From: Mauremys mutica
Taxonomy: Eukaryota; Chordata; Testudines; Geoemydidae
Direction of reading: 5' to 3'
DNA: 64,000 nt
Assembly (NCBI RefSeq): GCF_020497125.1
Contig: NC_059072.1
Coordinates: forward strand, 73,663,697 to 73,727,696
Shown: one piece after another, positions 47,060 through 57,999 of the stretch
Layout: each line of letters opens with the position of its first letter
Numbering within the stretch: position 1 is the first letter of the stretch
Made by a program: the position numbers and the translations under genes
The notes under the pieces: model-generated
Database searches by the model: none
Told to the model about the DNA's origin: nothing
The model's input: the letters and a program-made list of their open reading frames with translations, nothing else

Positions 47060-47345
47060 AGTAAGGCTATGTTTATGTCATGGAGGTCATGAAAGTCATG
47101 GAATCTGTGACTTCCAGAGACCTCCATGACATTTTCTGCTTCAGCCCCTGCTTCAGCCCATGGGACTGGAGCTGACAGCCAGCAGGGCCAGGCAGGGCAA
47201 GCCATGGGTGACAGCCTTCTCAGGGTCCCCCTGCAGGGTTCCAGTGACAGGTAACAGCCTCTTGAGGGTCCCTTTGCAGGGTTCCCGCAACAGACAACAG
47301 CCTCCTTAAGGGGGACCTCCTCAGGGTTCCAGTGACTTTGATAGA
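47060..47345. mobile_element. Dispersed repeat with internal inverted arms
   Basis: 'tcatggaggtcatgaaagtc' and 'cagagacctccatgac' form a hairpin. The following GC-rich part has roughly 60-base tandem-like units ('ggtgacagccttctcagggt', 'aggtaacagcctcttgaggg', 'agacaacagcctccttaagg'). The family is unassigned. Confidence 0.5.
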
Positions 47346-47838
47346 TAATCTCACTATTGCCCACCACAAATCTGACAAATGGTTGGTAGACTTTTTGTTT
47401 TTGAAAATACAATAGCAACACATTCTCAGACTGCATGCTTTTTAAAAATTCCTTTTCATTGTTGTTTATAACATAGCTAGACTATGATTACCATATTGTG
47501 CTAAAATATTAGATTTTTTTTCTGTGTACAATCAATTTTTTAAACCTAAACCAAACTCTTATTTAGTTAAAAATCTAATTTTAGGCTAGGCTAATCCTCA
47601 AATTGTGAATAAAGTTCTCAATAATATAAAATGACTGAAAGATGGATTTAATAGTTCTTTGTGTTTAACTCTAAGCTTTGAATCAAAAGAAGGTACAGTA
47701 CTGGATTTAAAATCCCTTTCTTTGATTGATACCTCTTTACATGGCTTTTCAGTTTAAGATGTTTAAGCTGGAATTTATCTGCTGAAGTGAAATGTAATTG
47801 TATTTGTAAATAAAATGATTTTTTTCTTCATGTTGCAG

Positions 47839-47973
47839 AGTACAGACAACTCAAATGTATCTGTAATTGCCCAGAACAAGAAGTGCTTTGACAATGACAT
47901 TGTTTGCTCAAAGAGTGTTTTGATCTCTGTTGGAGACACTGAGATTTATTTTAGTGAACCTTCTGACAAACAG
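47839..47973 (+). CDS. OTOGL: OTOGL exon: VWD3, second part
   Basis: This 45-codon exon encodes SNVSVIAQNKKCFDNDIVC, then SKSVLISVGDTEIYF. The segment fits the OTOGL VWD3 middle region (conserved NKKCFDNDIVCSKS) and helps separate OTOGL from OTOG. NVS is a possible glycosylation site. It starts and ends in phase 0 (tgttgcag acceptor, gttagt donor). Confidence 0.95.
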
Positions 47974-48475
47974 GTTAGTTATTCTCTTTCCTTGTTTGGA
48001 TGACCCTTTAAGGTACATGTCTGAAACACACAAATTTAATTTATTAAACTGAGTCTCATTCAATCTAAAGTATCAAAAACATCCAAGCTTGATGTAGCTT
48101 GTGTCCCCATGAAAATTCTGTTTCTTCACTGCTTTTTCAAGCCCCCTTTCCCTTTCCCCTTCCACACCCATATTGGTCCCACTGGGAAGAATGCTTGGCT
48201 GCTGCTCCTCCAATGGAACCAAGGAGTTTTTGAATTAGTTTGTCCATGTGCTTTTGTGACGGAAGGCAGCATCTGAGCCAAAATAACTACAAATAAAATA
48301 AAAATTCTTAAAACAAAACAGCTGAGGCAATGCTCCCTAGTTGCTCAATAACATGCTAGGGTTAAGCTATACTTTAAAATACTCCTTGGGCTAGTTATTA
48401 GTTGGCTCTATCTCTTGGTTGTCTGCGTTATAGAAGTGCTGTTGTAGATCTTTCACAAATATCCATTTCTGACAG
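47974..48475. other. Intron, nothing recognised
   Basis: This 502-base intron has no recognisable repeat and ends with 'atatccatttctgacag'. Confidence 0.55.
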
Positions 48476-48622
48476 AGGACCTCAAGGGGACGGGAAAACC
48501 CCCCAACATATCAGCTTTGGAAGGCTGGATATTATACAGTGGTACACTTTCCAGAACAGGAAATTACAATCCTGTGGGACAAGAAGACAACGATACATGT
48601 CAAAGTTGGACCTCGGTGGAAG
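48476..48622 (+). CDS. OTOGL: OTOGL exon: VWD3, third part
   Basis: This 49-codon exon encodes QLWKAGYYTVVHFPEQE, then ITILWDKKTTIHVKVGPRWK, the strands before the GLCG motif (W..G......(Y/F)....(L/I).W......V...W). It begins phase 0 after ttctgacag and ends at AAG. The donor reads gtgcac, an unusual GT context, but the join to GGTAAA at 51116 gives the conserved W-K-G-K-L-x-GLCG run. Confidence 0.9.
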
Positions 48623-49390
48623 GTGCACCAAATTGTAAACTTGATATTGTATACAATGTATTTTATATTACCAAGAGGTTCATTCATGCTGAAAGAAATA
48701 CAATGTGGGGTGGAAATATGGGGAGGCCCTTGGAATTCAGTGTATTAACATTTCATCTTTGGGCACTTTTGAAACCTGGTTTAGATAACAAAGCAAAGAT
48801 GGATCCAAAGCAGAATATTGGATATAAACTCCTTGAATTTGGATTTTTTCCTCCCAGATATGAACCTCATGGCTGAGGTCATTATGAGGTCACAAGTTCT
48901 ATGACTTTGGTGGTCTCACTCTTGGTGTATATTTATCAATAAAACCTTGATGCAATTTAGCAGAATTCAGCCCAATACATTCTGCTAAGAATCTCAGCTG
49001 GTATGTTGCAGGTTAAGTAACAGCAACATTTAAGAAATTGAATGCTGGCTGCCTACGCTATTCCTGGATCAAGCTAGCACTGTCATTCTTTAACTCTCAT
49101 AAGCAATAATAAAATGAAATTATCTTAAATTGAGAAAAATAAATACAGGCCAAATTGTGATTTCATTAGGAGTTCTTGTGGAATAAATTACTATTTGGCA
49201 TAAGCAAGTGTGTCAGAATCTGGCTTTAAACGAGTAACAAGTACTTGTACAGTCTGAGGTTTACACTAGATATTGAAATCAATATATTTGCTTGTCTTCT
49301 AATCGTAGGAGTGTTACATTGGTAATGCTGCTTTCAGTCAGGTTATTTTAGTAATTCAAAGATGTTTCAGGTAGTAGCACGAAGCATACG

Positions 49391-49543
49391 AGGGCTGCCC
49401 GGGAGGGGCGGGGGGGCAAGTGGGGCAATTTGCCCCAGGCCCCCACAAGAATATAGTATTTTATAGTATTGCAACTTTTTTTTATGGAAGGGGCCCCCAA
49501 AATTGCTTTGCCCCAGGCCCCCTGAATCCTCTGGGCGGCGCTG
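49391..49543 (+). mobile_element. Short hAT-type element (relative of 34103-34625)
   Basis: It shares 'ggggcaatttgccccaggcc' near the left end and CTCTGGGCGGCGCTG at the right end with the nested element at 34103. It is deleted internally and AT-rich in the centre. No clean 8-base duplication is visible. Confidence 0.72.
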
Positions 49544-49865
49544 AAAAATACTGTCAAGCATACTCAGATGCTTTCAGTGCTCCAAATGCAACTGTTGACT
49601 TCTGTGGAATAATCATTATTGTCTTTGTTTTTAATTGACATCCCTGGTAATACATTCCACTGCTCTCCTGTGACATTCAGGTGTTAGTGTGACCCAAATT
49701 AAGGCGAGAAGAGATTGAGATGATACAGTTGTAGAAGAGTCAGCTTAGTTTATTACATATTCACGTTTTGGGATTAAAATAAACACGGGCAAACAACCCA
49801 GCCAGGGAAAAGGATCTAGGAAAGAAATAGGAGACACTCTCTGAGTACCTACCTAGCTGTTCTCT

Positions 49866-50148
49866 CAGGGTATGTTTAAATTGCAGTCAGAGGTATGACT
49901 TCTGCACATATAGACAAACCAGATCTAGCTTTGATCTAGCTATCTCCAGTAACAATAGCAGTGAATTTGCAGCAGTACATGCTGTACAAGCCCACCCAGT
50001 TTCCTGGGTATGTACTTAAGTAGCTAGCCCATTGCTGCCTGTGCTGTGCTATTCCTCTATTGTTGTTCAAGCTAGCTAGATCAAAGCTAGCTCGGGTTTG
50101 TCTACACATGCTGCAGTCACACCTCTGACTGCAGTGTAGACATACTCT
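49866..50148 (+). mobile_element. Short TIR element
   Basis: Left CAGGGTATGTTTAAATTGCAG, then TCAGAGGT; right ACCTCTGA, then CTGCAGTGTAGACATACTCT. The ends are inverted repeats of about 30 bases with few mismatches. Internal 'agatctagctttgatctagc' and 'gctagctagatcaaagctag' form a second inverted pair. Confidence 0.8.
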
Positions 50149-50564
50149 CAGTTTCAACCATGAATGCACATGCTCAGAAAGGGGTTCTGAAGGGCTCCCT
50201 CAGCGAGAGGAGTTATAGTGCCCATACAAGGACACCAATACATCACACTCTTCTCCCCCTCACACACACCTTTCTCTGAGACTTCAGCTCAACCTGAAAG
50301 GGCCTGCAGTAGTAGGACCTAAAGAAACAACAATTTATTAGAATGAACCCAAAGCACTCTGGGAGTCTGAATGTCCATCATCTTGATTGTACTATTGAAC
50401 AGAAAAAATAAGTTATTTTCTTTATATATTCATTGCTAGTGCATGCCCCAATATTAAGAGTGCTACAGGTGACTGGCTTGTGCCAGTTGATATGAATGCC
50501 CTCGCTATTCTAACTTGGATATAGGCAGAAGGTCTTCATGATCATTATTTAGTCAGGCTCCAAT

Positions 50565-50730
50565 CAGGGGCGGCTCCAGGCCCCAGCACGCCAACCGCGT
50601 GCTTGGGGCGGTATGCCGCGGGGGCCGCTCTGTGGGAGGTCCACCGGAGCCGCGGGACCAGCGACCAGCAGAGCGCCCCCCGTGGCATGCCACTGTGCTT
50701 GGGGCGGCGAAATGTCTAGAGCCACCCCTG
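50565..50730 (+). mobile_element. Short hAT-type element with exact duplication
   Basis: Ends CAGGGGCGGCTCCAG and CTAGAGCCACCCCTG are inverted repeats. GCTCCAAT is duplicated exactly (50557-50564 and 50731-50738). It is 166 bp, GC-rich, with CpG retained, so probably young. Confidence 0.92.
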
Positions 50731-51115
50731 GCTCCAATGGTATGAGGTAATGTACCGGAACTTTTGGCTTTTGACTTGGGAGTTTTGAAGAGATCCTAGA
50801 GATTTCAGTGAGAAATTAAAGATACGTTCTGGGAAGCAGAAAATAGAATAAAAAATGAAAATATAATGTTCTGCTTTTAAAACCTTTAGTTTGGAGGTCT
50901 AAATATATTGACACTTCAAATATTGTCAAAGTGTGGGTCAGGGTTATAATCACCCTGTAAACTTGACATAAAGGCAACGTTAATTTAGTTTCCTCTCCCT
51001 TAAAACTATTTAAAAAGTAAAACCAAAAACCAAAAATGTTTGACCACTGTCAGTAATCAAACTGTAATTACAAACCAATCAAAAGATGTTTAAAAAATTT
51101 CAATTTATGTTTTAG

Positions 51116-51235
51116 GGTAAATTAGCAGGTTTATGTGGAAATTTTGATAAATACACTTCAAATGATCTGACTACATCAAATAACATGGAAGTGAGAAACG
51201 CTCAGGTTTTTGGAGAGAGTTGGGCAATAGGACAG
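51116..51235 (+). CDS. OTOGL: OTOGL exon: VWD3 core and end
   Basis: This 40-codon exon encodes GKLAGLCGNFDKYTSNDL, then MEVRNAQVFGESWAIGQ. GLCGN(F/Y) and the GESWA end are the VWD signatures; alanine replaces the first cysteine of the CxxC motif found in VWF. The calcium-loop residues (N-F-D...ND) are retained. It is phase 0 at both ends. Confidence 0.95.
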
Positions 51236-52809
51236 GTAAGTAACATATTTGTTCACCAACTTAGAAATAAACAGTATGAAAAGTTAATTATTGTGTAAAA
51301 GAACATGTAAACACTGAGAGTGCTGACATTTTCCAAATTGCCAGTCAAATCAATGCATGGGAGGGACATTTGGATACTTACAGAAGAAACTTTGTGGTAT
51401 AAAGATACCCCTGTATCTCAGTAAGTAGATGATGTTGAGTTTAAGTGAAAAACCAAACCAAATAATTTTGGGAATGTTTTTTTAGGAAACAAAATAATTG
51501 TTTTACAACAGAGTCCTGGTGCATGCTATACTAATATAAATTATAATATTAATATATAGGAAAAACTAGAATCTGCAAAGTTCACATCTAGATCTGAACT
51601 TCCCCAAAGTTTGGGATATATTGAATCTTGTATTTTGGACTGGGTAGTATTTTGTCCAGACTAGTTTTAAATTCTCAAGTGATGGAACTTCCATCGTTAT
51701 TTCACAGCCCAATATATCTCCACAAAGGGAAATTTCCCCAAATTTTCCCTTTCTTAATTTTCTTCAATTACTACTTTGTTATAAAGCTGCGTGTAACTGA
51801 AATAATTTCTTTCCCTCCTTTGTATTAATGCCCCCAACATTTGTAGACTGATATGTCTCTGCTTAGCCAGCCTGTGCATACTTTACTCTCTTTAATCTTT
51901 CCTCACAAGGAAACCACTCTAGTCTCCCCCATTATCCTTTCACTTTGTCAATATCTTTCTGGTAATGTGGTGGCCATAACCGAACATGATATTCTCTGTG
52001 CAGCTGCATCAGATCATCAGACAAGAGATCATAACGTTCTGCTCCATGACGTGGTGCCTTTGCTTACACAGCCCAGCTTGCTCTGGCTATTTTTAGAGCT
52101 GCATACTGTTGCAAAGTCATGTCTAATTTCCTGTCTGTGATCAGCACTAGGTCTCTGTCACCATTGCTGCTTCCCAGTTTTTTCTTTCCCACCCTGGGTA
52201 CATATGTTGGATGAACTTGCATTCAGCAAGTTGAGTGCCCTTTTGTTAAACTTTCCTGCCCATTCGTTTTTCATTTTGAAGGAGGAGATTCAAAAAGGGA
52301 ATTGAGTATCTCCGTCATTTTTGAGTTATCATGATGATCTTTGGCTCTTTGTTTTTTATGAGTTAATCTGTTCCTACTGCTGCTTCTTCATTTGAATATA
52401 TAGGGCTAAATCATCCCTAGTGTGATGCCATTTAAAGTCAATGGCAAAACACCAGGGATAGATTTGCCCCATGATGTTCTGTTTGTGATATTATAATTGG
52501 TTGCTCTGGAAACGATTGCACTGTGTCACAAATAAAAAAAATTGTCTTCATGTATGGAGCATGAAGCAGAAACATCTGACTTCTTATAAACAAAAAGCAA
52601 AGGTTATTTTTCATGCAAATGTTTTCAATTATAAAACACAGGAAAGTATTTGCTGTTTAACATTGCTTTCTCTGCTCCCTGGCAATGGGAGTTTTGCTAT
52701 ATCCCAAAAGTAAGTCTCTTGTAAAACAATCAAACAAACAAAAACAAAAAACAAGAACAAAAACATAGTTCCTATAAATAGTTTAAACTCATTTTGTGTT
52801 TTTTTTAAG
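51236..52809. other. Intron with old CR1
   Basis: About 51620-52275 is a diverged minus-strand CR1. The rest is unassigned. Confidence 0.5.
51620..52275 (-). mobile_element. Old CR1 LINE fragment, reverse orientation
   Basis: 'ttatcctttcactttgtcaa', 'tatctttctggtaatgtggt' and 'catgtctaatttcctgtctg' run in the same order as the minus-strand CR1 at 13538-14588, but with more divergence and no open frame. Confidence 0.65.
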
Positions 52810-52926
52810 TGTAAAAGCCCAAATGAAACCATAAAGCCATGTGAGGTGCATCAGAGCAAGTTCCCCTATGCCAAAAGGGAATGCTCAATTTTGTACAGTG
52901 ATGTTTTTGCTCCTTGTCGAAATGTG
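52810..52926 (+). CDS. OTOGL: OTOGL exon: C8-3, first part
   Basis: This 39-codon exon encodes CKSPNETIKPCEVHQ, then FPYAKRECSILYSDVFAPCR: the first half of the third C8 domain. NET is a possible glycosylation site. It runs phase 0 to phase 0 (acceptor tttttttaag, donor gtaagt). Confidence 0.95.
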
Positions 52927-55727
52927 GTAAGTTTATACTTTATTAACTATTCAAAGATGAACATATTGATTCTGAATCTCTGGTAGCAAAATATTCAAGA
53001 GTCAATAATTAATTCCTTGTTACAGTACAACTGGAAGACATTGACTCAGCCCCCAGTGCTGTAAAGATCTCTGGGTGGGTGAACTCCTGTGCTTGTACAA
53101 AGTTCCTTGCAAGATTGGAGCCAAAGTCTGCATCGTAAAGCTATAGGACAGTTGGTGGGATTTTCAGTATTATTAAATGTCATGGACATGACCCTCTTTC
53201 CGATAATGGAAAGTTTTGGGTTACCAGTTTGGAAAATCAAGTTTCTACTGTATTAGTGTATTTGTATGTTGTTAACTAAGTTTAAGACTATTCACATGCA
53301 TCAAGGGATTCTGAAAATTTGATAGCCACAAGCATTAAATACACGATATGAAAAGTTGGAGACACGTATAGCTTTTATCTCAGGTGGCTGTCTTCTGTCA
53401 TTTGTCCTGCTCAATCTGTATATGAGGATGTTGGGGGAGAGAGTGAGAAGATTTGGATGTCAGAGCCATGATAACGTAATTGACTGGTAACTAACCTTTT
53501 TATCAAATGTGTGGCCAATGTCTTGGCTTTGCTGGTACCTGGCTAATAGGGGCTTGGATTATAGCAAGTTGTCTAAGGCTCAATCCAGACAAGGTGGAGA
53601 TGGTGCAGATAGCTTGAGGAAAGTGTGACAAGGGAAGTCTCTGACCCCATTAATAAGGGTGTTTGCTGAGCCTTTATCAAATAGTTTGTAATCTGCATAT
53701 TTGTCTGGATTTCTGATTGTATCTTCCTACTCAGGTGCCTTCAGTTACCAAAAGGGCCTTTTTACAGCTAGTTCATGCTGCTGCAGTTTACTGCTATTGG
53801 TGTCCGAACTAGATAGATTAAAGCTAGCTTGAGTATGTCTACATATGCAGGTATGCTGGAACAATTTGTATAGTGGGGGTACTGAGATCCATTGAACCAA
53901 ACTGTAAATCCTGTAAATGATGGAAACCACTTCAAGGCAAGGGGGTGTGCCCCTAGTTCCAGCATCTATGTACACATCCTGCGATTACACTCCTTAATTG
54001 CAGTGTAGGCATTGGTGCTTGCCACAGTTCTTTATGACTTCTAGACATAACGAATGGTATCTCTAGATGGCCTATCAGAAACGGAATCTCTTGACTTTCA
54101 GGGCATGGTGTAAGGACTACCAATTTGGTCAGAAATTTGCCTGATGGAACAGTTACAGTGCTGTACATAGTTTAACTATGGAGTGAATAGATTTAGTCAT
54201 AGTGACATTAGCCAACATTTTAGGAATTTTTTGAGCATCAGCCTGTGATGAGTATATTTTCAAAATATAAAATTGAAATAGAAATGGCATCTTCAGAAGG
54301 TAAATTTTTTTCTCTAAAAACAAACAAAAACTTAGGAATTCGGTTTTTTGTTGTGCACTCACTTTTCTCTATTTTACCAGTGTTTGGGATCATTTTCCAA
54401 CAATGGCACTTAAATTGTGTTGGCAAAATTATGTTCACAAGAATTCAGCTCACATGCAAAACATGAAGTTGCATATCCAATTGCGTATTTACACACATAC
54501 ACATATCTTTGGTGTGCAACACACTTTGCAGGTGCAAGTACATTCCAGGTGTATATACCACTTAGACCTCATTGTTTGAAAATTTGGCTCATGGTGTCTT
54601 CGTAGTTTTCAGTAAAGCAGCCATTCTGAGTTATTGATTGTGATGCAATTTCTGTAGACCTAAAATGTGTTACCAATGATTGATTGAAAACTACTAAACT
54701 AAGCTCCCCACTGTTTAATATTTCCAGCTTTTAGAATTGCAGTAAGAATTTTTATGATGATTTAAGGTTGCCTCAGTCTGACAAAGGGTTATTTTATAAT
54801 TCAAGTTGCAGAAATAATGCAATAGTTTCTTTCTTTTTAAGTTTTAGAGTTCTGAACGGCATGGGGAAGCAAATGGATGTGTGGGCTAATGCAAATCTGG
54901 GGAGCTATAAGACAAATGAGAGAGAAAATCTTGAAAATACAGAAATATTTTACTTTTGTTTAAATGACAACAGCTCCAGAAATTCAGCCACTTTTTCTCA
55001 GACATTCTATTTCTTGCCAGAAAATGACACTGATTTTTTTTTAAAGTAAAGTAAATCAACTTGTAAAATTGCTCAGCAAGGTCTTCCTTTCATGTTATCA
55101 CTGTCCTGGTCTTGATATTGTTAATGTAAAACTACAGATATTACACTAGATGGCAGTATTTGCCTTATAAAAATAGAAAATCACACACTTTGGCTAAATG
55201 TTGTAACCATGCAAATGTTCATAATCACTAAATAGCAAGAGTGTTGGCAGGCGTACTGCATGAACTTTATGATATACACTTTTAGTTTTCTAGACAAGCT
55301 ACATTGTTTAGGGCAACTTGAAAGTTGTTCAGTGTTCTTCATCAAGACTTGAACGCACTATTGGGGGCCTGCAGCTGTTCAGTACTGCTGTAGTTGGGAA
55401 ACACACCGTGTGCAATGGCAGACCTCTCTATGAAGATAATGGCGTTACTGTGTGTGCGTGATTGTGCATAGGGGGTGTGGGGATGCTACTACAAGATCAG
55501 TCAGTTCTAGCCTGTGTGGACAAATCTATTTATACCTATGTTAAAAGATAAAGTAACTTACCCAGGCATTAGAAAATGTTCAGATTTCTATGACAGAGTT
55601 TGAGGGTTGAGTTCTGCTGTCTTTCTAAACACAGAATTCCATTTGAAACTGGTGGGAGTTTTGGTGCAAAGTGATGGCAAGGTGGGGCCCACACGTTCAA
55701 TTGCTTTTTTTCCCCTTCACTTTTCAG
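52927..55727. other. Intron with a TIR element carrying an insertion
   Basis: 53790-54015 is a decayed short TIR element of the type at 49866, holding a 113-base insertion (53853-53965). The other parts, including an AT-rich 93-codon frame at 54768-55049, are not recognised. Confidence 0.45.
53790..54015. mobile_element. Decayed TIR element with inner 113-bp TIR insert
   Basis: Flanks 'aactagatagattaaagcta' and 'ttaattgcagtgtaggcat' resemble the right half of the element at 49866-50148. Between them 53853-53965 begins ATGCTGGAAC and ends GTTCCAGCAT, a perfect 10-base inverted repeat, suggesting a second inserted MITE. Confidence 0.6.
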
Positions 55728-55884
55728 ATTGATGTGACTTCATTTGTCAAAAATTGCCATACAGACACATGTAATTGTAATCTTGGTGGGGACTGTGAGT
55801 GTTTGTGTACAAGCATTGCAGCTTATGCTTACAAATGCTGCCAGCAGGGTGCAGCAATTCATTGGAGATCTCCCTCTGTCTGTC
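55728..55884 (+). CDS. OTOGL: OTOGL exon: C8-3, second part
   Basis: The exon encodes [20 protein letters not shown], then [19 protein letters not shown] and a HWRSPSVC end. The [13 protein letters not shown]...AAYA..CC pattern identifies the C8 domain before AbfB in otogelins. It enters in phase 0 after acttttcag and leaves in phase 1 before gtaagt. Confidence 0.96.
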
Positions 55885-56246
55885 GTAAGTACATGATTGA
55901 TCATGTCCCCAGAAACCACAATAAAGAAACACTGGATTATCTGACCTTTTAATGATTGATTTCTGTTGACACATAAGGAAAAAGAAAGATTAAAGTTCTC
56001 ATTGACAATACAAATGATCAGAAGTGGGATAGGAGAAGCTATAATATATATGTACTTCTGCTCTAAATTTTTCATGCAGTCCATGCATTAACAAGTTAGT
56101 CATTTAGAACTGGATTTACAGCCCTCTATAAGGAAATGGGCTATGATCACAATATTTGTGCATAGGTCCATCAATAGCTATTAGCCAGGATGGGCAGGGA
56201 TGTGTTCCTAGCCTCTGTCTGCCAGGTGCTGGGATTAGGTGACAGG

Positions 56247-57456
56247 CAGGGCCAGATTAACTCTCCTGTGGGGCCGGGGCTATTAGATTTTGTGGGGCCT
56301 CCATATACAAGTCTTTTTTTCTAATTTAAAACAAAACGATCACAATTATGGCATCGAGGCTATTAACGCTATACTAAACTTGCCTTTTAATTAACATAAA
56401 GCCATTTTGTGGTTACATTTCAGTTTTAAAACATGTAGACTATAGTTAAATTAATTCAAAATAGCCTATTTGTTACCTTAGAACAGCTGTTACATTGTTT
56501 TCTTTCTGGGAGGGAGTTTGGGTGCAGGAGGGGGCTCCAGGCTGGGGCACAGTGTTGGGGTGCAAGAGAGGGTGAGGGGTGTGAGCTCTGGGAGGGAGTT
56601 TGGGTGCAGGAGGGGATTCTGACCTGGGGCAAGGGGTTAGGGTGCAGGAGGAGGTGTGGAGTCTGGGAGGGAGTTTGGGTGCAGGAGGGGATTCTGACCT
56701 GGGGCAGGGGGTGGGGTGCAGAAGGAGTTGTGGGCTCTGGGTGGGAGTTTGGGTGCAGGAGGGGATTCTGACCTGGGGTCAGGGGGTTGCGGGTGCAGGA
56801 GGAGGTGTGGAGTCTGGGAGGGACTTTGGGTGCAGGAGGGGATTCTGACCTGGGGCAGGGGGTGGGGTGCAGAAGGAGTTGTGGGCTCTGGGTGGGAGTT
56901 CGGGTGCAGGAGGGGATTCTGACCTGGGGCATGGGGTTGGGGCACAGGAGGGGATGTGAGGTGCAGGAGGTGCTTACCACAGGTGGCTCCCAGCTGAATG
57001 CACAGCAGGGCTCAGGCAGGCTGCCTGCCTGCATGCCGTAGCCCCATGCCACTCCTGGAAGCGGCCGGCTGCTGGTACATCTCTCATGTGTCTCCGCACG
57101 CTGTCCCCACCTGCAAGTGCTGCCTCCACAGCTCCCATTGGCCAAAGGGAGCTCCGGGGATGATGCTGGGGGCGGGGGCAGCTTGTGGAGACACATGAGA
57201 GATGTGCCAGCAGCTGGTTGCTTCTGGGAGCAGCATGGGGCCACGGCGTGCAGGCAGCGTGCCTGAGTCTTGCTGTGCCACTGGACTTGTAATGGCCCAG
57301 AGATTGCAATCGACTTTGCAGAGGCTCCAGGATCAACCAGTGATCTTGATCGATGGGTTGGTGATCACTGAATTGTATATAATTATGGATTTATTTTTGC
57401 GGGGCCCCCCTTAGCCCGAGGCCCTGTGCTGTAGCCTCTGCGTTAATCCGGCCCTG
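56247..57456 (+). mobile_element. hAT-type element with minisatellite
   Basis: Left end CAGGGCCAGATTAACTC; right end CGTTAATCCGGCCCTG, its inverted match. Flanking GTGACAGG and GTGACAGT agree at 7 of 8 bases. It is 1,210 bp. The interior holds a GC-rich minisatellite (56514-56965) and a segment with inverted arms near 57050-57260 ('ctggtacatctctcatgtgt' and 'acacatgagagatgtgccag'). The long frames across it (for example 56456-57244) are repeat artefacts. Confidence 0.85.
56514..56965 (+). repeat. Minisatellite, about six 74-82-bp units
   Basis: The phrase GAGTTTGGGTGCAGGAGGGG, or a close variant, recurs at 56514, 56596, 56671, 56745, 56822 and 56896, giving spacings of 82, 75, 74, 77 and 74. 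Units also share 'gattctgacctggggc'. Confidence 0.93.
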
Positions 57457-57972
57457 GTGACAGTGGATGGATCACTTGATGATTACCTGTTCTGTTCATT
57501 CCCTCTGGGACACCTGGTATTGGCCGCTGTCGGAAGACAGGATACTGGGCTAAATGGACCTTTGGTCTGACCCAGTATGGCTGTTCTTATGTATACCTTT
57601 GTCCTTTAAAGTAGCCTCCATATTAGAGTATGCTACTTTCAAACTCTCATTGTGAGTTTGCCTTTAGATTTGACATATTTTACATCTAACTTCACTATGA
57701 AAAAAGTATTGTTCAATGGACGACTCAGTAATGGGTATTTGGTGCTTTAAAACAGCAGTGCTGACACTTCTAATTGAACACAGATGTGTGTCTATTAATG
57801 ATATCCTATGGAAATAGATCCACTAATTGAAACACATTAAGGAAAACAAAACTTTCTTTGATCAAAGTGAATTACCATGCTGTGACCTTGATTTACGGTG
57901 TCTCAGGGTTGTTGACAGATATGAATTTTATTGATGGCGTTTAATGATGTTATCTATTTTGTTCCCTTGCAG

Positions 57973-57999
57973 CTTATAATTGTGAATATTACAACCAAG
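57973..57999 (+). CDS. OTOGL: OTOGL micro-exon (27 bp)
   Basis: The exon encodes YNCEYYNQ with split codons at both ends (phase 1 in, phase 1 out). The acceptor ttcccttgcag and donor gtatgt are strong. The (D/N)C(E/D)(Y/F)(Y/F)N segment links C8-3 to the AbfB-like domain in otogelins, and the join to GLGEGPY at 62909 is in frame. It is too short to be found by frame length alone. Confidence 0.9.

Larger units (their letters stand above)
32583..47838. other. 15.3-kb intron inside VWD3
   Basis: This transposon-rich intron includes a hAT element (33167-33715), a nested TIR pair (33822-34637), a Tigger-like element with microsatellite (35135-36195), a MIR-like repeat (38335-38575), a mariner-type MITE (38712-39075) and short TIR elements near 44220, 45063 and 47060. 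36200-38330, 39080-44210 and 45330-46900 lack recognised elements. 45849-46367 is GC-rich with chance frames. Confidence 0.5.
48623..51115. other. Intron with three TIR elements
   Basis: The intron contains elements at 49391-49543, 49866-50148 and 50565-50730. 48623-49390 and 50740-51115 are unassigned. Confidence 0.55.
56162..57596 (+). mobile_element. CR1 3' tail split by a hAT element
   Basis: 56162-56246 ('catcaatagctattagccag', 'aggatgggcagggatgtgtt') and 57457-57596 ('gaagacaggatactgggcta', 'ggtctgacccagtatggctg') are successive parts of one CR1 3' UTR, and they join cleanly when the insert and one target copy are removed. Confidence 0.87.
55885..57972. other. Intron dominated by a nested hAT/CR1 pair
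   Basis: The CR1 3' tail (56162-57596) is split by a hAT-type element (56247-57456). 57600-57970 is AT-rich and unassigned. Confidence 0.6.

Noticed and set aside
54768..55049. 93-codon frame upstream of the C8-3 exon
   Set aside because: It does not match OTOGL, has no acceptor or donor in phase with neighbouring exons, and C8-3 is complete without it.
56514..56965. CRISPR-like array
   Set aside because: The units are contiguous 74-82-bp tandem repeats without unique spacers, in a vertebrate intron within a transposable element.
56456..57244. 262-codon minus-strand frame rich in proline and serine
   Set aside because: It is a translation of the minisatellite and GC-rich body of the hAT element. 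The repeats of PSCT-type units mirror the DNA repeat, and no gene context exists.
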